From assembly GCA_020310875.1 (NCBI GenBank), contig CM035423.1, positions 115,271,917 to 115,335,916 of the forward strand: a stretch of DNA of 64,000 nt. Reading direction: 5' to 3'. This stretch comes from Ceratopteris richardii (lineage: Eukaryota > Streptophyta > Polypodiopsida > Polypodiales > Pteridaceae). Positions 34,752 to 44,301 of this stretch are shown piece after piece (the stretch's first letter is position 1; the number at the start of each line of letters is the position of its first letter). Both the position numbers and the translations under genes were made by a program. The notes below the pieces were generated by a model. The model made no database searches and had not been told where the DNA came from. It saw only the letters and a list, made by a program, of their open reading frames with translations.

Positions 34752-35231
34752 TGTGGAGATGGATGGGTATGCTCCAAAGATGAGTTGGTCTTGTACAAAA
34801 CATGCTCTACACCTACCAACTTCACTCCATGGATTTTTAGTAGAATCCTTTAGATTTAAAATACTGAATTTTGAACTACTAAGTGCTTTGGAACATCATT
34901 CCCAAAAGTTTGCATCAAAATAGATAACTTGCATGTACTAGAAATGTGAAGAAACCTTCTATTTGGGAATAGAAGTGCTCAATAATTTGCTCAGAGCTCA
35001 CAATCTGGCATGAATTGACTAGAGAGCTTTTGCACACATCTAATTGGATGTATAACTGCTTCCTAACTTCACGAGATTTTGTATTCTCTTTGCTTCTACA
35101 TTTATCCAAAGTAACTATGCCCAAAATGACTAGCATAGGTTCACATGAAGTTTCCTTCTTAATGAAGAAATAAAATGATGTCTAGTCCTGAATGATTAGC
35201 CAAGAAATTAGGCTTGCTAATTGCACCAAGA
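34752..35231 (-). repeat. Copia Z 5' LTR, internally deleted
   Basis: 480 bp against 834 bp for its partner: both ends match but about 350 bp are missing between 34,955 and 35,070. The outer terminus reads TCTTGGTG where the 3' LTR has TGTTGGTG. Confidence 0.82.
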
Positions 35232-35236
35232 ATATT

Positions 35237-35794
35237 TACTCTAACATTGAGTAACTCATCTCGTAAATATTTAACCTTGAGAATATGTGTCTGAGCAGAC
35301 TCACAAACTTTCATCCTTGTGTTGGCTAGCTATTTCTTTAGATGAGCTTTCCTACTACTTTGCTAGAGATTCTCTAGCTCCAACCAGGCTTGACAAGAGG
35401 TTTTGCATGACTTGATTTGAGATATAATATATGCCTTTTGACTCCCATAACAATATATGAAAGTGCTTGTGCATCCCTTGAGTCCCATCTAAATTGATTT
35501 TATTTAAGAAGTAACCTGGTAGTAGTAAGGAATCCTAATGATGAAGTAATTTCTTCTTCTTCACTAACCTCCTATTGAACAAAGATTGGAACAACAAGTC
35601 TTCTAGAAGATGAAGTAGCTTCTTCTACAACTCATCCTAACTTTGGATAAGTGCCATTGAAAATATTCCACAAGTCCTTAGATACTAAAAAATTCATCAT
35701 CATAAAACTCAACATTGGGTAATTAGACATTCCCTCAAGTTTTCATTCTGAAGTCTATAATCACGCATCTTATTAAGGGTGTATGCCAACTATG
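35237..35794 (-). pseudogene. Copia X' gag N-terminal part
   Basis: On the minus strand, between the primer site and element Z: CATCTTCTAGAAGACTTG, then WDSRDAQALSYIVMGVK, and up to LLNVRVNI. It is the reverse-oriented counterpart of copia X gag at 24,019. Stops are scattered through it. Confidence 0.75.
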
Positions 35795-35806
35795 ATCTAA
35801 TACCAA
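35795..35806 (-). promoter_or_regulatory. Copia X' primer binding site, mutated
   Basis: TGGTATTAGATC, 10 of 12 identical to the tRNA-iMet site, two bases inside the LTR end CTTTCAACA. Confidence 0.75.
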
Positions 35807-35808
35807 AT

Positions 35809-36835
35809 GTTGAAAGTGGGGTGGGCCTCAATAAAAATAATCACAGGTTTATAGGATCTTCCAAAAAATGAGCCTTAACATGCACACCTTAATACTAAAA
35901 AAGAGATGAATGAGAGATACAAAGAATAGATAAGTTTTTTCAAAGTGTACGGTAAGCTATCATGCTCACCCACACTATCTTATATTCCAATGTTAAATTA
36001 AAATGTGTGAATATGATATAACCTAAAAAGATTTGAATCTAGGCAAAAACAAGGAACTAGATACAAGAAATTGTGTGTAAAAGTGCCTAATAGGTATAAA
36101 GAGTGTGTGTGTGAGAATATGGAGGATATGAATAATTTAGTTCTATTGTATAGCGAACCCTAATTTTGAACATAGGTTTTAGAAACCCTAATAAAAAACT
36201 AGTGAATAAACAAGTGAGAACTAAAATAGACCTATCACTCATAGTATATCAGCAAGATATGCTCATGGTTGGTTGAATCTAACTGCTGGAAGTACTCCAA
36301 ATGTAGAGCACATCTCTTCCAAACTCCTCCTTGTAAAGCACCTCCTTAACTCCTCTTGCTTAGTCTAACTCCAAGAATAATAATGCCCATTCCTTGTGTG
36401 CGGATTCACTTATGTACACCACTCCTAGTTGATAGCATATCTTGGTTCTCACTTTGATGTCCCAAGAATGTCTAAAAATGTGTACAACCAACGACTCCCA
36501 ATTTTGTCCTATAGTGACTTTAGAACAAAAAACAAAATTTTAAATGGGGGGCCATACATACACTTTTCTGTAGCGCTTCCTCTTCCCATGAATTCACTTT
36601 TGCCTTCATTTCTTCAATATGTGTACCTAAGGGAGGGTTCATCTAAACCTTCCAAACACTTTAAGAACCTTGAAAACCTTACAAAAAGACAGTCTGCAAC
36701 TTGCATTCACTTTCTGCAAGCCATAACCATTATGAATAAACAGTTTGTGCACTACCTGTGCATCTTGACCAACACTTTGACAATTTGACTTTGTCTAGCT
36801 TGAATTTGACCGTTTTGACTTTGATTGGCTCAACA
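35809..36835 (-). repeat. Copia X' 5' LTR (outer edge tentative)
   Basis: The inner end is TTTCAACA beside the primer site. The outer end TGTTGAGCC at 36,835 is chosen because it is the nearest matching terminus before the unrelated fragment V. The interior resembles 23,740-24,000 in the opposite orientation. Confidence 0.6.
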
Positions 36836-36849
36836 CTTTTTCCCCTATT

Positions 36850-38095
36850 TCACGCATGACTAGCATTCATAATGTGGTTGCATTGGCTGTCCAATGAGGT
36901 TGGAAAGTACATCAGTTGGACATAAAAACAAATTTCTTGAATGGTAATTTGCAAGAAGAGGTTTATGTGAAGCAACCTCTTGGATTCGCCATGAAAGGGA
37001 AAGAGCATATGGTTTGCCACTTGCATAAAGCCTTGTATGGTGTCAATCAAGCAACATGTGCATGGTATAAGAAAATCCATAAGCACTTGGTTGCCCTTGA
37101 ATTCACATATAGTCCAATTGAAAGCACACTCTATGTACACAAAGATGAGGCTGATCTTACAGTGCTTGTTCTTTATGTTGATGGCATACGCTTGAGTGGG
37201 TCATGTGATGCAAAACTTGACATCCTTGTGGCTGATTTGCAACATACTTTTGATGTCACTTATCATGGTCATTTTAGCTACTCTTGGCATCCAGTTTGTA
37301 TCCATTGACAAGGGAATTGTTATGCGTCAAGCAAAGTATGTAGAAAAACTACTTAGCATTTTCTACATCAGTTGAGATAGGATTTAGGTTCTGTGTTGAG
37401 GATTCTCGTGATGCATTTGACACTTCTCTTTATGAGCCAGTTGTGGGATGTCTTATATATGCATGCAACACAAGGTAGGATCTACAACATGTAGTTTTCC
37501 CAATTGATTTGATTCATGCATAGCCCTAGCACTAAGCATTGGCAAGCAATGAGACCCGTGTTTAGATATCTCAAAGGCACTTTGAGTTTAGGTCTCTTTT
37601 ATGGCAAAGATATTTAGCCATGCTTGCATGCTTTTCCAAATAGTGATTGGGCTGGCTGTTATGATACTTGTGTGTCCACTAGTAGTAATTGCTTTTCCTT
37701 GGAGACTCATGCATATATTGGTTGAGTAAGAAGTAACCGACATTGGCTACATTGAGTTGTAAAGTTGAGTAAAGGGAAATTTTCACGGTTGCAATGGAGT
37801 GTATATGGCTGAGATGCCTATTGATGGATCTTTGCATGGAGATCGATGCTGTTATGCATATTCTTACTAATAGTGAGAGTGCATTGGATGTTGCTAAAAA
37901 ACCCAATGTTTCATGCATGGACCAAACATATTGAGGTGCATGATCACTATGTGAGAGAATGCATTCATGTAGGAGATATTGATTTGGTATATGTGCCTAC
38001 ACAAGATAATGTGGCAAACATATTAACCCAAGCTCTTCCACGAGAAAAATCTGAAGCTTTTCACAAAGCTTTAGGCTTATTGCTAAGTGGGGGCT
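36850..38095 (+). pseudogene. Copia fragment V: RT - RNase H
   Basis: It enters at VHQLDIKTNFLNGNLQEEVY, reads LHKALYGVNQATCAWYKK, then a mutated active site LYVDGIRLSG (YVDD to YVDG). After frameshifts near 37,290 and 37,500 it reaches RNase H (SDWAGCYDTCVST; FHAWTKHIEVHDHYVRE) and ends LTQALPREKSEAFHKALG. It is close to copia Y but clearly divergent, so a related family. The 5' part is missing. Confidence 0.82.
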
Positions 38096-38909
38096 GAATT
38101 TTCACTCACTTTATTTCACATCATTTGCTCTAGGGGTTTCGTTACACTTATGTGTTCCTTGAGTAGCTTTGATGTGAACCTTTTCCCTATACATGGGAAC
38201 TTTTTACTCTAGTGTTGGCTAGAGGTTTTTTCCTTGTGTCACCACATACATGATTTATTCATATGTGGTGCCACTTTGTACTTAGGGTTATTATTCAACT
38301 CTTACTTTGGTTTTGATCATTGTCAATAGAGAGAGCTATTCCATCCATCCATCTTCTTTGTGTGGCTTCCTGTGTTTTTGCTCCTTGTGTGTGCTTCTCG
38401 TGTGTCTCTCACACTTTTACACACATGCAAAAGGCCCCACATATGTTAGATGCTCTCAATAGAGGGCCTAAAAGTGGTTCATGAATAGTACCAAAAATAG
38501 CTGATCTCCACCACCAGTCTTGTCAATTTGGAGCATGCAACAGTAAATGATTGGAATCAACAAGTCCACTCCATCTTGGCCTCTATAGTCTATAAAAGAA
38601 GAAGTTGGGCACTCATTTGGACCATCTTATCTCTAATCTATTTGATTTTGATGGATTTCCTATTCTGTACTATCGACCGCATATGGCTATACTTAAATTA
38701 TGAGTTATCTCTTGGCTACACGTACATTATGGTGATTCTGCCCACTAGGTGTTGAGGCAACTCTATGGTGATTATACAGAGTCTTGCCTCTTGTGTTGTG
38801 TGGCTAATAGCTTGTTAGTGTAATCAGGTAGTCTTTGGTTAGTGTGCCTCAGTATAGAGCCTTTTATATATTAGTTAGAGAGAGTATCTTGTTGTTTCAA
38901 ATGCTTCTT
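38096..38909. other. Unassigned, probably the 3' region of V
   Basis: No coding frame. A TATA-like TATAAAAG at 38,591-38,598 and a T/G-rich following stretch suggest LTR sequence, but I cannot place TG and CA ends or find a second copy. Confidence 0.35.
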
Positions 38910-39185
38910 TGTTGGAGATAGACGTCTGCGGAAGCACGCGAACAACACAAGGAAGAAGAAGAAGCTTGGAGCACAAACACACAATACTGAATGTATTACT
39001 AGAGAATGTAAAAAGATAAGTAGCCCATTAGGGCAATAGGCGTATATACAAGCCGGGGGAAAAAAACCTCCTAAAGAGGGAAAAAAGTGCCCCGGCAGTC
39101 CTAGAGTGATCACACACATCACTACCTAAATATATCAACAAATCCCCCCTGGGAGTGATGCGGTGAACAAGGAGCTGGCACTCAT
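38910..39185 (-). mobile_element. 3' end of a Y-family copia (Y'), cut by G3
   Basis: Minus strand: about 45 bp of internal sequence with polypurine tract, then a 231-bp LTR (39,140 to 38,910). The internal side ends exactly where the G3 LTR starts at 39,186. I infer G3 inserted into Y', so the rest of Y' should lie beyond the right end of this window. Confidence 0.85.
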
Positions 39186-39795
39186 TGTCACTCTAGCACA
39201 ATGGTGAGTACCAACATGAGAAGATTCACCTCATAATTGTCAATCCGTGGAGACGTGAGGACTAGTATGAAGACTATGAGCAAGTGAAGGCACAAGTGTG
39301 TGAGTGAGAAGCACACAAGCATGCACACACATACACACACACGCGCACACAAGGCAAGAACAAGGAGAGGAACAATGGAGTTCTTTGCATTAGTCAAAAA
39401 GCCTCTTACATAAGCCGAATTCACAAACAATCTAACCCCAAAAATGAGCTCTCTAGCTCTTTTTATAGTTTTCTAACTACCTTTGGTCTTGTCCAGACCT
39501 AGTGTCCGGCCTAGTTAAAAATTAGGTTCTAGAGCCTATTTAAGGGCTCAAACAGAGTCTAAAAATTATGAAAATTGATATGTAGCTAGTTCTAATACTC
39601 CTCAAGCTCGAGGACTCCTCGGCTTGCACAAAATGGAGTCTATTCTACCAAAAACGGAATTTACAATGTTTGTGTAGTGATTAAAATCACTTGAGTTGTA
39701 AATGGTCCATGGAAAAATGATTGGGCCTTGTTGCCGTATTGTGCACGACTCCTCCCTTGCGCTAGTATGCTCTTCATCTGACTTGTATGCCAACA
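39186..39795 (-). repeat. G3 3' LTR (610 bp)
   Basis: Minus strand from TGTTGGCATACAAG to GCTAGAGTGACA. Contains the U3 palindrome at 39,676-39,691 and a CA-rich tract (39,325-39,350). Confidence 0.9.
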
Positions 39796-39807
39796 CTCCC
39801 CCCTTCC
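39796..39807 (-). promoter_or_regulatory. G3 polypurine tract
   Basis: Minus strand GGAAGGGGGGAG, directly before the LTR. Confidence 0.85.
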
Positions 39808-42800
39808 TAGCGTCTGTCGCCCCTGACAGACCTCTGTTCTATCGGGTGGTCGATATAGTATTGGATGACATTGGTGGCAAGTTCGTGTTCTCCTATCCTT
39901 AAACCTCTTGCTAGATCAGCTTCCAATGCATCCCAATTTATTGCACCAGGGACCTCTGGTTGCGGTGTGGTGTAGTACTCAGAGTACATTGCTTGTTCAC
40001 AAGCAAAGAGATGGAGCAGGTGTGTTGGCTTCGGTGCGAAGACCTCCGAGTGATACTCCCAGAAACCTGATCTGAACATTTCTTCGAAGGTCTGTTTGTA
40101 ACATGCAGAGAGGTATTTGATGCGTGCATGCCAGGCGTAAGCCACACGAATACTGGGGGTGGTGCTCATGTCATACACCAAATCATAATTTCCATTGGTA
40201 AACCCCGATAGACGTACCTATGGTGCGGCTACATTTTTAAAGGTTTTTAGGACTACCTGCATCATATCTAAAATCTTAAGCATCATTTGAGCTGCCACAT
40301 CTGGCATGGGCTTCAATCACGACATCCAATGTCGAATTGTTCCCATCATGTACGCTACCGACGGTGGTCCCTGTGGTGGCGCAATGTACGGGTAGTTTAG
40401 CCATTCCTTGCATTGCGCGTTGTTCTGCACTTTGATATTGAATGCCTTCCAAGACCTGCGGCGTGGAACTGGACCGTAGCATGGATTGTATAGGAGATGT
40501 AAAGGCGCGTTGTTCCATGTGCGTAGCATTTCTGGGTATGTCTCTAGAAGTTTCTGCCGCCAGGTGGGTTGACGAATTTTGCCTTTTTGCACCTCTGGAG
40601 GAAGGTCTTCGGGTTGAAATTGGGTAGCAAAGGTAGGAATCTTACCCGTGACTCTCTGTATTTTTGCATTATAATCAGCCAGGATAATATAATAAGGCCT
40701 GTATTGGAGTTCAGATGAGAGGATAAGGCGTCTCGATGATAGGTTCTTGAAGTAAGCAGATTGTAGCACAGTTTCCTCTATGACCCTCATGGCCTGATTT
40801 TGCACTACTGTGCGCTCTTCGTGAGAACTCCCGATTTCCTCCACTTGACGTAGCCATGGAGGCCGTGGTGCTTCGAATGTGTCCTAAGCTTCTTCCGTTT
40901 GTTTGCCTCCTGGGAAGGGTTGTGGGTCGTATTCTTCTTCAAATGTTTGTTCCACAGGGATTTGTACTACTTCTTCGTCGGTGGGAGCCTTTGGAGGGGA
41001 AGGTGGTCTCTCATATTGTAGTAGACGTGCTTCCAATTCGGTGACCTGTTTCTGGAGATCTTTTAAGGCCTCTGAGTCTGTGAGAAGTGAAGCCGCGGAG
41101 GAGGTGGTTTGAGAGGCTGCTGTTGTTTCTTTTTGGTGTTTCTGCTTCAGTTGACCCAGTTCCTTTGATAGCAGGTCATGTGCTTCAAGCAGCATGGCAT
41201 AGTCTTCCAATATGATCTTGATATTGTCGGGGGTCACTGCTTGAAACTTTGATGGGCTGATGGGTGCCCCAGGTGTGCTTTTGATAGCTGCTTCTAGGTT
41301 TTCCTGATTTTGTAATTGCAGGCGTCGATTCTCTTCATGAGCGGCAGCAAGATGTCGCTTGAGTAGGGCCATATTTCGCTGAAGCTTTGAATTGCGTTCC
41401 AGCTGTGTCCGTAGATGACCTTCTACCACTTGTATTGCTTCCTGATCTGTGTTCTGTAACTGTACCTCCAATATGCTATGAGCCTCTTGGAGAGTTTGGA
41501 ATTGTGTGTGGAGGCGAGCATTTTCCTCCTCTAGTGCAGCAAGGCGGTGTTGTAGTGTCTCCGAGTGCTCTTGCAGGCGTTCATTCTGTTGCTGGAGCTG
41601 ATTGTAATCTGTCCTTAAGTTTGATATACAAGCTAGCATGGTATCCAATGCATTGCCTATAGATGAGGGGGTGGTGTTTACAATGGAAGATGCATGGGAA
41701 GGGAATTGGGGAAGGGGAAGAGTGAATGATGTGTCTATTGAAGACGTGTGTGTGGGTGAAATTGGTGGAGGGGGAATGGGAGGAGGTGGAAGCGTGGGGG
41801 GAGGGGGAGGTGCCGTGGGTGGTGAAATGTCCATACTTTCAGGAGTGGGTGCGAGTGTGGGGTCTACCATATACATTGAAATGGTAGGTGGTGTGTGTGC
41901 GAAAGTGGTGAATAGATGAGAAGTGGGGTGGGGAGCTGAAAATAAAGGGAATGGTTGAGACCTGGGTTGAAAAGTTCTAGCAAGGAAGTTATGGAGGGAT
42001 TGGAGAAGTGGAGAGATGGAGGTTGGGGTTTGAGGTTGTAGAGTTGAGGAGGGCATGAAGGGTTGCGTGGTAGCAGGGAAACCCATGAATATGGATCTAG
42101 GGTCAGGATGACCTATGGCTGAGGGCATGGGGGATGGTTGTCCTAGGGCAGGCTCTATGAGCGATTCGGTGGATTGTGTAGTGATGGGGGTTGCTTCATA
42201 GATTGGGTTATCAGAGGTGGAGAATAGGGTTGAACTAGAGATGGGAGTACGGAAGATAAAGGTTGGTTCGGTGGGTTGAGTGGTCGAGGTGATTTCCAAG
42301 GTTTCTGCTCTAGGAGGCGATGGTGGGGGTGTGGATGGTAGTGGCTCGGTGGATTCCTCATGGGTGACTGGGTGCTCTTGGCTAGCAGTTTCTGTTGCTT
42401 GGGAGGTTGTCCCGATGGGTTCGGATGTAATAATTGGCTCTTCTGCCGTTGTAATGGGGATCTGGATATTCTTACCTGAGCGTGGTCGTGTCTGGAACCT
42501 TCGTGGATCATATTGAACTGGAGACCTCCTAATGGCGGTCCGCACTGCTTCTACTACCCCATATGTTTCTGCCATCAATAAGAGACCTTCACTATATTCT
42601 GAGTCAACTCCTGCTTCTTCCAACAGCTGAGTCATGAGTACTCTACTGCTCTGTTTGGTGAGCAGTTGTTGCGATCGCACTCGTTCCATAATTTGATACA
42701 GCCTTCGGAGTTCTGCTGTATAGGCTGGGGCTTCAGTGGTCTCCTCTTCATATGCTCCTTCTTCTTCTAGGTGTCCTTGTTGTTGACCTTGCTGAGCGTC

Positions 42801-44090
42801 ACTCCAATGTACATGGCGGCCGTCTGTAGATTTTCTTCTTCTTTGTGAAGATGTGCCTTGTTCTTCTGCATCTGAATAAAACTCTACATCAGAGAGTTGT
42901 GTACTTTGTAAGAATGCTTTGAAGTCCTGGGGAACCATTCCTTCAGCATCTCCAGTTGTAGCAAATTCAAATTCAGATGGAGCAGGAGGAGCTGAAGGGG
43001 CAGCTTGTGTCGTAGTTTCAGATCCAGACCTGGGTATCCTAATGGTAAAGGGAGGTACAGTGGCCTCCCCTCGTGGCGATACTTCAGGAGTAGTCAGAAC
43101 TTCCCTTATCTGGACACAAGGGATCGCACCCCTCATGCGCTTGGATTGATGTGTGGACGTCTTGAGCTTCTTAAACATTTGTAATTGTGCCCAAGTTAAG
43201 GCACGTTCAATGGGAACATCGTATGCTAGGCACCTGGTAAATAATGCGTGTGATTGCACAGCAACCGTTCACCACTAATTTCCTAGAAGACCTTTTATTT
43301 GCTCCATACAATTGATCTATAATCCATACAGGCAGCTTAATTGGTAACGCACCTGTCTCCGCTAAGTAGAGAGCGAACCAGATTCTTTTGTGTGGTTGTG
43401 TGAAGCGGTCTTGGCCGGGGAAAGAAAAATGTTGCATGCACATACGGAGAGGGATGGACACGTTTGGTGTGAGTGCTGCCATGTCTTTAAGCTTCAGTAG
43501 TTTCCTATCCTTCATGTTAGTAGGAACAAGAGCATCCTTCTCAGAAGGTACATGTGTGCCGTGCATATTCAAAGCAGAGCTCACCAACTCCACGGTAAGT
43601 TCAAACCTCTTTAACTCGTTGTTGCCCAGCAAGGAAGGAAGAACAAATGATCCTGGTTTGTCCTTTTCTTCATTAGCTTGTAATGTGGAGACCAAATAAT
43701 AGCATCGGAGGAGATCCGGTTTAGGTAGTGGTGCTTCAAAGTATTCTGCTAGCCCTGCACGTTGCCATATGGTCTGGAGATCCTCGGTGTTCTGTAGAGT
43801 CTCAAACTCCTTGGAGAAAAATTGGAATCGAACCCATGATCTGTCATACTCGCACTTAGACTCCCATATATACTTGGCCTCTCCTAATGGACCTGGCATG
43901 CCATTGAACCAATGAGAATTGGCATGGACTCTTTCTGTGATCCCTGTGGGTGGATCCGATACCGGGATCTGCTGAAGGTGTTGCAGCTCCACAGGTCATT
44001 CAGTTGGTGGGACATCCACAGGTAGACTATCCACATCGATTCCTGCAGTAAGTATTCCTACTTGTGAGCTCAACCTGTCGCTTCTGCCAT
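39807..44090 (-). pseudogene. G3 aORF: giant downstream ORF with N domain, Pro-rich, coiled-coil and C domain
   Basis: About 1,400 codons between pol and the 3' LTR. The ATG at 44,090 follows a splice-acceptor-like site by 22 bases. N domain (43,992-43,200): HWFNGMPGPLGEAKYIWE, FVLPSLLGNNELKRFELT, PVWIIDQLYG. Then an acidic stretch, a Ser/Thr/Pro-rich region with PPPPPTLPPPPIPPPP, two long coiled coils (about 41,660-41,050), and a C domain (TWRQKLLETYPEML; YDMSTTPSIRVAYAWHARIK). I see no signal peptide or membrane segment, so nothing supports a classical envelope. Breaks: TGA 43,996, frameshift near 43,230, TAG 40,884, TGA near 40,317 and one more near 40,220; 791 codons are open in the middle. 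I do not recognise the family with certainty; weak resemblance to plant transposon-associated domains is possible. Confidence 0.8.
39812..39831 (-). promoter_or_regulatory. Hairpin next to G3 polypurine tract
   Basis: Inverted repeat GTCTGTC / GACAGAC with a 6-base loop. The same hairpin occurs in G4 at 56,625-56,644. Confidence 0.5.
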
Positions 44091-44111
44091 ATTACTTCTT
44101 GCCTCCTGATT

Positions 44112-44128
44112 CTGTGAGAATATAGAAA
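44112..44128 (-). promoter_or_regulatory. Splice-acceptor-like site before G3 aORF
   Basis: The minus strand reads TTTCTATATTCTCACAG, preceded by a branch-like TGTTAAC, 22 bases before the aORF ATG. The G4 equivalent at 60,712-60,728 is nearly identical although the surrounding spacer has diverged. Confidence 0.5.
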
Positions 44129-44301
44129 CATGTGTTAACATTGTAAAGGACAAGTTAGAACCGGTTTTGTCCCCATTACAACATTATCATGAGGTTCGGG
44201 AGGGATTAGTAGGTTAATAAGTGCTCGGTGCTTGTGTGTGTAGTTAGGAATTGGTTGGACCTAAGAACTAAGTGGAATGATGTAGTGTGAGAGTGACATA
44301 G
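44129..44301 (-). other. G3 pol-aORF spacer
   Basis: Non-coding and A+T-rich. It aligns with the G4 spacer (60,729-60,903) with many substitutions. It holds the branch-like TGTTAACACATG close to the acceptor. Confidence 0.6.

Larger units (their letters stand above)
31159..35231 (-). mobile_element. Ty1/copia element Z inserted in X' gag, TSD ATATT
   Basis: The flanks ATATT (31,154-31,158 and 35,232-35,236) restore X' gag across the element (LLNVRVNI | SDEEMVNT). Its 3' LTR is 31,159-31,992 and its 5' LTR 34,752-35,231, internally shortened. The interior holds damaged gag, an inserted or recombined LTR (W), then RT/RNase H. It lacks the integrase region. Confidence 0.85.

Noticed and set aside
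39807-44090. aORF as a retroviral envelope
   Set aside because: Position fits, but no signal peptide, membrane segment or furin-like site is visible; it is Pro-rich and coiled-coil.
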